DNA from: Sulfurimicrobium sp.
GTDB taxonomy: Bacteria > Pseudomonadota > Gammaproteobacteria > Burkholderiales > Sulfuricellaceae
Direction of reading: 5' to 3'
Length of the DNA stretch: 64,000 bases
Assembly: GCA_030652035.1 (NCBI GenBank)
Contig: JAUSBJ010000019.1
Location: forward strand, 33,316-97,315
This document shows, piece by piece, positions 55,250-61,801 of this stretch; position 1 is the stretch's first letter, and each line of letters opens with the position of its first letter. The notes under the pieces were generated by a model that was not told the origin of the DNA, searched no databases, and saw only the letters and a program-made list of their open reading frames with translations. Position numbers and translations under genes: made by a program.

Positions 55250-55907
55250 TACCATCATGCCGGGCGGAGGCGTGCCGTTGCCTGAAACGATCGGCATGTT
55301 CTCGGTCTGGCTGCTGGGCGTTTCCATGGGCCTGACCGCCTGCACCGTTACCTGCCTGCCGTTCATGGGCACCTGGGTGCTGGGGCGCGGTGGCAGCAAC
55401 CGCGAGACGCTGGTCGATACCGGCGTGTTCCTGCTCGGCCGGGTGACGGCCTACAGCCTGCTCGGCGGCCTGGCCGGCGCACTCGGGATGTGGCTGACCC
55501 AGGCGCTCTCCAGCGGCATCGGCAATACCTTCATCGGTGCTGCCAGCATTGCCGCAGGGGCATGGCTGCTCCTGCCGTCGCGGCGCACGAGTCCGTGCAG
55601 CGCGGCGAAGCGGGGCGCGGGCACGCCGCCTTTTTTGCTTGGTTTTTCCCTCAGCCTCACCCCTTGCGCCCCGCTGGCCTCGCTTCTGGCCGTCTGCGCG
55701 CTCTCCGGCGGGACGCTGTCCGGCGCCGGTTACGGCCTGATGTTCGGCCTCGGCGCGGCCCTGACGCCTTTGTTGCTGCTGCTTCCCCTTTTGAACCTGT
55801 TCGGCGCCCGCATGCGGGAAAGCCAGCCCTGGCTGGCGAAATGGATCCGCTACGGAGCCGGGCTTGTCCTGGTACTGATCGGGATACGCCGGCTGTGGCT
55901 GACCTAG
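55242..55907 (+). CDS. CcdA/TauE-like membrane protein with thiol motifs
   Basis: A 221-residue six-helix membrane protein. Two Cys motifs face each other across the fold: TACTVTCLPF in the first helix and SLTPCAPLASL in the fourth, as in DsbD/CcdA electron carriers and the related 'sulfite exporter TauE/SafE' annotation. It overlaps the ferredoxin gene by 8 nt. Together they could move reducing equivalents across the membrane to the periplasm; that role is inference. Confidence 0.78.
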   Translation: MLDTIMPGGGVPLPETIGMFSVWLLGVSMGLTACTVTCLPFMGTWVLGRGGSNRETLVDTGVFLLGRVTAYSLLGGLAGALGMWLTQALSSGIGNTFIGAASIAAGAWLLLPSRRTSPCSAAKRGAGTPPFLLGFSLSLTPCAPLASLLAVCALSGGTLSGAGYGLMFGLGAALTPLLLLLPLLNLFGARMRESQPWLAKWIRYGAGLVLVLIGIRRLWLT

Positions 55908-56014
55908 GGACATTGAACACTAATTTCGCGCCGGGGAAGAAGAGCGGTGTTAAATAAAGCGCTTTGGTTTTATCCAAAAACTCCCCTTCGGAGCGTCTAT
56001 TTTGATATCAAAAA

Positions 56015-56028
56015 ATGATTTCGATCAA
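56015..56028 (+). promoter_or_regulatory. FNR-type half-palindrome C
   Basis: ATGATTTCGATCAA matches TTGATNNNNATCAA with one mismatch and lies 40 nt upstream of the RegA dyad, the same spacing as in the two duplicated regions although the surrounding sequence is otherwise different. A second dyad, TTTTGATATCAAAA, is directly upstream. Confidence 0.5.
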
Positions 56029-56068
56029 GATTCTGCAAATCAACCCGTCTGGATTCCCGTTATCCGGG

Positions 56069-56100
56069 TGCGGCATATTGTCGCGCGACAATTAGCCACA
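56069..56100. promoter_or_regulatory. Candidate RegA dyad 5, upstream of the third receptor
   Basis: This is the most symmetric copy: centre TTGTCGCGCGACAA (perfect 14-bp palindrome) flanked by TGCGGC and GCCACA. The plus-strand half GCGGCATATTGTCGC fits the recalled RegR-box consensus at 14 of 15 positions; the other strand fits at 12 of 15. It lies 78 nt upstream of the receptor start and shows that the motif is conserved outside the duplication. Confidence 0.6.
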
Positions 56101-56178
56101 TTCTATAAGCGCCTGACGGCATCTACCATAGCCCCTGGTTAACAAATTCAAAAACGAACCAGAAAGGCCCAATACATT

Positions 56179-58323
56179 ATGAAACAGAGCAAAATCCTTC
56201 CCTATCTTGTCGCCGCCATCTGCTCCGGGGGTGCCCTCAACAGCATGGCTGAAGAATCCGCCAACAGCGCCACGCTTGATGAAGTCACCGTGACAGGTAC
56301 GCGGGAAGGACGCGCCCTGGCCGAAACGCCCGCATCCATCGGGATCGTCAAGGGAGAGGCGATTCGCAGCACATCGCCGAAACATCCTACCGAAATCATG
56401 GGACAGGTGCCCGGCGTCTGGGTCAACATCACCGGCGGCGAAGGACACCAGACCGCCATCCGCCAGCCGCTGACCACCAGCCCGGTTTACCTTTACCTGG
56501 AGGATGGCATCCCGACGCGCTCTACCGGCTTCTTCAACCATAATGCCCTGTACGAGATCAACCTGCCCATGGCGGGCGGCATCGAAGTCACCAAGGGGCC
56601 GGGTTCCGCGCTGTACGGTTCCGATTCCATCGGCGGCGTGGTCAACGTGCTGACCCGCCCGGCCCCGCTCAAGCCCGAGGCTCAACTCACTGCGGAAGGC
56701 GGGGAAAACGGCTGGGGAAGGGTAATGATGACGGGCGGCAATACCGTCGGCGACAACGGCTATCGCGCCGACCTGAACCTCACCCATACCGACGGCTGGC
56801 GCGATGCCACCGGCTATGACCGCCAGAGCGGCACCCTGCGCTGGGACAAAACGCTGGGCAGCAATGCAGTGCTGAAAACAGTCGCGTCTTTCTCGAATAT
56901 CGACCAGGAAACCGCGGGCAGTTCCACCATCTCCAGGGATGATTACCTGAACAACCCGACCAGGAATTACACCCCGATTTCCTTCCGCAAGGTCCAGGCA
57001 TTCCGCCTGTCGGCCGCCTACGAGAAGGAATCTGCCGATTCGCTTCTGAGCGTGACGCCCTATTACCGCAACAATGACATGGACCTGCTCGCGAACTGGT
57101 CGCTGTCTTATGATCCGACGGTATACAACACCAGCAACCAGTCCTTCGGCATGATGGTGAAATATCGCAAGGATTTTGTTCCCTACCGCAGTCGCATGAT
57201 CGTCGGCGTGGACGTCGACCACAGCCCGGGCAGCCGGCTCGAGAAAAGCATTGGCGCCACCGCCACGGGTACGGGCTATACCAGGATCTACACCGCCTAC
57301 ACCACGGGCGCCACGGTTTATGATTACGACGCCACGTATCGCGGCATCGCCCCTTACATCCACGGCGAAATGTCTCCAACCGACAAGCTTCGCCTGACCG
57401 GCGGCCTGCGCTATGACGACATTCGCTACGATTACGACAACCGGCTGACGGACAGCTGGATTCTGGCTGGCGGCAGATACTACGGCCACGCCGCCGACAC
57501 CTCGCTGAGCTACAACCACTTGAGCCCTAAACTGGGAGCGACCTATGCCTTCAGTCAGAACCTGAATGGATTCGCGGCCTACAACCATGCTTTCCGCGCA
57601 CCCTCCGAGGGCCAGCTGTTCCGGCCTTCCGCCGGAGCGGGAACAACCGATGCGCAAAAGCAGGCCTCCGCCCAAGCCAATGCAGCCTCCGCGCTGGGTC
57701 TCAAGCCAGTCAAGGTGGACAGCTACGAAATCGGTTTGCGCGGCAAGCTTGGCCGAGGAATAGGCTGGGAAGCATCGGTCTATCACATGACCAAGAGCGA
57801 TGACATCCTCAGCTACCGGGACCCGGTGACCAATGCCAGCCAGTCGCTGAATGCCGGCAAGACCCTGCACCGCGGGATCGAACTCGGGCTCGGCGCTGAT
57901 CTGACGAGGGAAATCCGGCTGGATGTGGCTTATTCCTACGCCAAGCATACCTATGAGAAATGGGCGGTCAATCCGACGACCGATTACAGCGGCAATGAAA
58001 TGAGCACCGCGCCCCGCAGCATCGCCAATACACGCCTGAGCTATGCACCAGCGGCGCTCAATGGCGGCAAAGTGGCGCTGGAGTGGGTCAGCCTGGGCAG
58101 CTACTGGCTGGACGATGCCAATAGCGCCAAGTACGAAGGCCACGATATCTACAACCTGCGCATCAATTACCGCGCCGGGAAAGATGTGGAATTGTTTGGC
58201 AGCGTGACGAACCTGACCGACAAGCGCTACGCGGAGAGCGCCTCCCTTTCTTCCGGCAATCCTGTCTACGCCCCTGCGCTGCCGCGGACCTTCTACGCCG
58301 GCCTGCGCTTCAACTGGATGTAG
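56179..58323 (+). CDS. TonB-dependent outer-membrane receptor, third in island
   Basis: A 714-residue receptor. The signal peptide ends near MAEES; the TonB box is LDEVTVTGTR; the plug has PASIGIVKGEAIRSTSP, MGQVPGVWVNITGGEGHQ and EVTKGPGSALYGSDSIGGVV. The barrel ends in GLRFNWM with a Trp-Met terminus. The GHQTAIRQPL and YLYLEDGIPTR plug segments are like those of iron-complex receptors of gammaproteobacteria. It is followed by the sialidase-fold gene after 2 nt, so it belongs to the operon that ends with tonB-exbB-exbD and the fourth receptor. Confidence 0.9.
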   Translation: MKQSKILPYLVAAICSGGALNSMAEESANSATLDEVTVTGTREGRALAETPASIGIVKGEAIRSTSPKHPTEIMGQVPGVWVNITGGEGHQTAIRQPLTTSPVYLYLEDGIPTRSTGFFNHNALYEINLPMAGGIEVTKGPGSALYGSDSIGGVVNVLTRPAPLKPEAQLTAEGGENGWGRVMMTGGNTVGDNGYRADLNLTHTDGWRDATGYDRQSGTLRWDKTLGSNAVLKTVASFSNIDQETAGSSTISRDDYLNNPTRNYTPISFRKVQAFRLSAAYEKESADSLLSVTPYYRNNDMDLLANWSLSYDPTVYNTSNQSFGMMVKYRKDFVPYRSRMIVGVDVDHSPGSRLEKSIGATATGTGYTRIYTAYTTGATVYDYDATYRGIAPYIHGEMSPTDKLRLTGGLRYDDIRYDYDNRLTDSWILAGGRYYGHAADTSLSYNHLSPKLGATYAFSQNLNGFAAYNHAFRAPSEGQLFRPSAGAGTTDAQKQASAQANAASALGLKPVKVDSYEIGLRGKLGRGIGWEASVYHMTKSDDILSYRDPVTNASQSLNAGKTLHRGIELGLGADLTREIRLDVAYSYAKHTYEKWAVNPTTDYSGNEMSTAPRSIANTRLSYAPAALNGGKVALEWVSLGSYWLDDANSAKYEGHDIYNLRINYRAGKDVELFGSVTNLTDKRYAESASLSSGNPVYAPALPRTFYAGLRFNWM

Positions 58324-58325
58324 GC

Positions 58326-59552
58326 ATGAACCTGCGCGCACTGGGTCTGCTGCTGGCCATTCTAGCCGCCCTTCCGGCGGCCGCGGAGGAGCATCGCCAC
58401 AACGCGGGTGCGGACGGAAAAGCCAAGGACATGGGCAAGATGTGGCAAGCCGCCCTGGCGCGTCCGGCCCTGTCCGCCACCACAACCTTCGATGCCGAGG
58501 GGCGCTTGTGGCAGGCCATGGTGCAGGATGCTTACCTTTATGTCCGTCATTCCGACGATATGGGCAAGACGTTCAGCTCTATGGTGGCGGTCAATCCAAC
58601 ACCGGAACGTATCGCCGCCGACGGCGAGAACCGGCCCAAAATCCTGGCGGGCAGCAAGGGCCGGCTTTTCGTATCCTACACCCAGAGCCTGGACAAGCCC
58701 TTCAGCGGCCACATCCGCTTCAGCCGTTCGCTCGACGGCGGCAAGACGTTTTCGCCGCCCGTCACCGTCAACGACAACCATGAAATCATCAGCCATCGTT
58801 TCGAGGCCATGGGCATCAACAAGCGGGGCCATATCTACCTGACCTGGCTGGACAAGCGCGATTTGAGCGCCGCCGCCAAAAAAGGCGAAGCATTCACGGG
58901 AGCCTCCGTCTACTACGCAGTATCGGAAGACGACGGCGCCAGCTTCTCCCCCAACCGCCGGGTGGCGGAGCATTCCTGCGAATGCTGCCGGATATCCATG
59001 GCGATGGACACGGATGGCTTGCCGGTGATTTTCTGGCGCCACATCTACGGCCAGAACACGCGCGACTTCGCCCTGGTCAAGCTCGATGGGCGCTCTTCAC
59101 CGCTACGCGCCACGCACGACAACTGGCAGATCGATGCCTGCCCCCATCATGGCGGGTCCATTTCCATCGGCCCGGACGGCGTCCATCACCTGGTGTGGTT
59201 CAATAACGGACCGGAGCGGCACGGCCTGTTCTACGCCTCGAGCCGCGATCATGGACAGACCTTTTCCACTCCCAAACCCTTCGGCAACGAGGATGCTCAA
59301 GCCGGCCATCCGGACGTGCTGAGCCTGGGGCGGGATATTTTCGTGGTCTGGAAGGAATTTGACGGCAAGGAAGCCTCAGTCCAGGAAATGCACTCTACAG
59401 ACGCTGGCGGCACCTGGTCTGTCGCGCGCCGCCTCGCCGCAACCGCAGGCGCTTCAGACCATCCCTTGCTGGTTTCCCGTCAAGGCAGGGCATACCTCTC
59501 CTGGCAAACGGAAAAGGACGGGTTGCAGCTGATAGGGATCGGTGCGCCATGA
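58326..59552 (+). CDS. Periplasmic sialidase-fold (BNR) protein with CxCC motif
   Basis: A 408-residue exported beta-propeller. The signal peptide ends near AAAEEHRH. Five Asp-box repeats mark the blades (SDDMGKTF, SLDGGKTF, SEDDGASF, SRDHGQTF, STDAGGTW). The Arg triad and Tyr/Glu pair of true sialidases are not evident, and sialic acid metabolism is absent nearby. A Cys cluster, HSCECCRIS (Cys218, Cys220, Cys221), and DACPHHGG later could bind a soft metal. The name sialidase is therefore only a fold label. It overlaps the TlpA-like gene by four bases. Confidence 0.75.
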   Translation: MNLRALGLLLAILAALPAAAEEHRHNAGADGKAKDMGKMWQAALARPALSATTTFDAEGRLWQAMVQDAYLYVRHSDDMGKTFSSMVAVNPTPERIAADGENRPKILAGSKGRLFVSYTQSLDKPFSGHIRFSRSLDGGKTFSPPVTVNDNHEIISHRFEAMGINKRGHIYLTWLDKRDLSAAAKKGEAFTGASVYYAVSEDDGASFSPNRRVAEHSCECCRISMAMDTDGLPVIFWRHIYGQNTRDFALVKLDGRSSPLRATHDNWQIDACPHHGGSISIGPDGVHHLVWFNNGPERHGLFYASSRDHGQTFSTPKPFGNEDAQAGHPDVLSLGRDIFVVWKEFDGKEASVQEMHSTDAGGTWSVARRLAATAGASDHPLLVSRQGRAYLSWQTEKDGLQLIGIGAP

Positions 59553-60028
59553 GCAGGCGATGGGCAATGTTCTTTCTGCTCTGGGCCTCGATTTCATTCG
59601 CCCATGCAGCACCCCCTGAACTCAGGCCATTCGGCCAGGGCAGCATGAAGGAAGTCGCGCTCGCCCACGCCGGCAAGCCCTTCATCCTGGCGTTCTGGTC
59701 GCTGAATTGCGTTCATTGCAAGTCCAATCTGGAGCTGTTTGGCAAGCTGCTCAAGCGGCACCCTGAACTCTCGCTCGTGCTGGTTTCCACCGACGCGCCG
59801 GAAGAGCGCGCGGCAATCCTGGTCACGCAGGAAAGATATGGCCTGGAAAAGCTGCAAACCTGGGCATTTGACGACCGCTTCGTGGAGCGGCTGTATTTCG
59901 AGATTGATCGCCGGTGGCGCGGTGAATTGCCACGTACTTATTTGTATGACGCGTCGCACCAGGCCCGCACCGTCACGGGCAAACTGGACGAGGCGGATAC
60001 AGAGCGCTGGGTGAAAAACCATTACTAG
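59549..60028 (+). CDS. TlpA/ResA-like periplasmic thioredoxin
   Basis: A 159-residue protein with a signal peptide (SISFAHAAPPE) and a thioredoxin fold. The active site is CVHC at 54-57 in FWSLNCVHCKSN, and the cis-Pro loop is near GELPRTYLYD. It is likely a periplasmic thiol reductase or copper-handling protein. Being co-translated with the Cys-rich propeller, it could keep that protein's cysteines reduced. No cytochrome c maturation genes are near. Confidence 0.85.
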   Translation: MSRRWAMFFLLWASISFAHAAPPELRPFGQGSMKEVALAHAGKPFILAFWSLNCVHCKSNLELFGKLLKRHPELSLVLVSTDAPEERAAILVTQERYGLEKLQTWAFDDRFVERLYFEIDRRWRGELPRTYLYDASHQARTVTGKLDEADTERWVKNHY

Positions 60029-60043
60029 ATTTTCAGGTTAAGC

Positions 60044-60709
60044 ATGGGGGGAGAGAAAGCTCGCAGATGGCTGACGGTGGTCGTGTTGGTGGCGCTTGCC
60101 CATGCGGGGGTGTGGTATGGCTTGAGCCAGTTGAAACAAACCATCGTTCCCCCCAGGCCGCTGAATGTGATCGAAGTGGCGTTATTGGCGCCTCCTCCGC
60201 CGCCACAACCCAAGGTCACGCCAAAACAGCCCGAGCCGCCAAAACCTGAGCCCAAGCCAAAAATGCAACCCAAAGCCAGGCCTGAGCCGCGCCAGTTATT
60301 GCAGCCCCAGCCGGTGGCAGAAAGGGTTGTGGAACAGGCGCCCGAACCGGCGCCCGTCATCGTTGCGCCAGCCCCACCGGCACCCGTTACCCTGGCGCCG
60401 CCCAGAGTCGAGGCGGAACCCGTGGTGGAAGCGCCGCGTTTCAACGCTGCCTACCTCAACAATCCGCCACCGGCTTATCCCCTCACGGCGCGCCGCCGAG
60501 GGATAGAAGGGCGGGTTCTGGTACGGGCCGAAGTGCTGGCGGATGGGAGTTGCAACCGGGTTGAACTGAAAAAAACCAGCGGCTTCGACCCGCTCGACCA
60601 GGCAGCGCTGGAAGCCGTCAAAAAATGGCGCTTCGTCCCGGCGAGAAAGGGCAGCCAGTCCATCACCGCCTGGGTGGAAGTGCCGATTATCTTTAAATTG
60701 GAAAACTGA
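60044..60709 (+). CDS. tonB: TonB energy-transducing protein
   Basis: A 221-residue TonB. One N-terminal helix (LTVVVLVALAHAGVWYGL, with the key His) is followed by a long Pro-Lys/Pro-Glu spacer (PPKPEPKPKMQPKARPEP) and a C-terminal domain with the YP motif PPAYPLTARRRGIEG and GFDPLDQAALEAVKKWRF. It links the proton motive force to the outer-membrane receptors. It lies between the thioredoxin and exbB genes, giving this island its own energy system. Confidence 0.93.
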   Translation: MGGEKARRWLTVVVLVALAHAGVWYGLSQLKQTIVPPRPLNVIEVALLAPPPPPQPKVTPKQPEPPKPEPKPKMQPKARPEPRQLLQPQPVAERVVEQAPEPAPVIVAPAPPAPVTLAPPRVEAEPVVEAPRFNAAYLNNPPPAYPLTARRRGIEGRVLVRAEVLADGSCNRVELKKTSGFDPLDQAALEAVKKWRFVPARKGSQSITAWVEVPIIFKLEN

Positions 60710-60711
60710 AT

Positions 60712-61368
60712 ATGTTTGGACAAGCAACCTCACCCATCGTGGCCGCGACATTGTGGCTCCTGGTTTCATTCTCGGTGATCTCCTGGACGCTGATCGTGAT
60801 GAAGGCCTGGATGCAGTTCCGCCTGTCGCGGCAGAACAGCGCCTTCACCAAGACCTTCTGGAGCGCCCGCAACCTGACGGAAGCGGAATCCGCCGCGCAG
60901 CAGGCACAAGGCCCGCTCGCGCAACTGTGCCGCGCGGGATTCGAGGCGCTGCGCGATATCGGAAAGGATGGCGCAAACAGCCTGCAAAACAGCGGTGACA
61001 GGCAGGACGTGCTGGAACGCCGCCTGCGCGCCGAGGTGCAAAAGGAATTGCACAAGCTCGAAAGCGGCCTGATGGTGCTGGCCAGCATCGGCTCGACCGC
61101 GCCTTTCGTCGGGCTGTTCGGGACGGTGTGGGGCATCATGCACGCCCTGCAGGACATTTCCCGCACCGGCTCGGCCGGGCTGGACGTGGTGGCGGGCCCG
61201 ATCGGCGAAGCGCTGATCGCCACCGCCGTCGGCATCGCCACCGCCATTCCCGCCGTGCTGGCCTACAACTACGGCCTGCGCCAGGTGCGGCTGTATGGCG
61301 CGGAACTGGAAGCTTTCGCCAACGACTTCCTGCACCTTGCGCTCAAATCCGGCTTCAGCGTGAAATAG
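60712..61368 (+). CDS. exbB: ExbB proton channel subunit
   Basis: A 218-residue MotA/TolQ/ExbB-family protein with three helices: near residues 8-28, 113-138 (GLMVLASIGSTAPFVGLFGT) and 158-185 (GEALIATAVGIATAIPAVLA). The channel-lining Thr/Ser and Gly residues of the family are in these helices. It starts 2 nt after tonB and is followed by exbD after 10 nt. Confidence 0.93.
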   Translation: MFGQATSPIVAATLWLLVSFSVISWTLIVMKAWMQFRLSRQNSAFTKTFWSARNLTEAESAAQQAQGPLAQLCRAGFEALRDIGKDGANSLQNSGDRQDVLERRLRAEVQKELHKLESGLMVLASIGSTAPFVGLFGTVWGIMHALQDISRTGSAGLDVVAGPIGEALIATAVGIATAIPAVLAYNYGLRQVRLYGAELEAFANDFLHLALKSGFSVK

Positions 61369-61378
61369 GGAACTCATC

Positions 61379-61783
<405 letters not shown>

Positions 61784-61801
61784 AACCAACCAGGAGCTCC
61801 C

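Larger units (their letters stand above)
55908..56178. other. Regulatory region upstream of the third receptor
   Basis: No gene seen. It holds a TTTTGATATCAAAA palindrome at 56000-56013, an FNR-type site at 56015 and the RegA dyad at 56069. No strong terminator for the preceding genes is visible. Confidence 0.55.

Noticed and set aside
56092..58485. A 797-codon open frame on the minus strand opposite the third receptor
   Set aside because: It is antisense to a clearly coding TonB receptor with signal peptide, plug and barrel motifs. The antisense frame is open only because of high GC in the third codon position, and its translation lacks any recognisable domain.
58326..59552. Role in sialic acid removal from glycans
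   Set aside because: Only the Asp-box fold is seen; no catalytic Arg triad is evident and no sialic acid uptake or catabolic gene is in the region.
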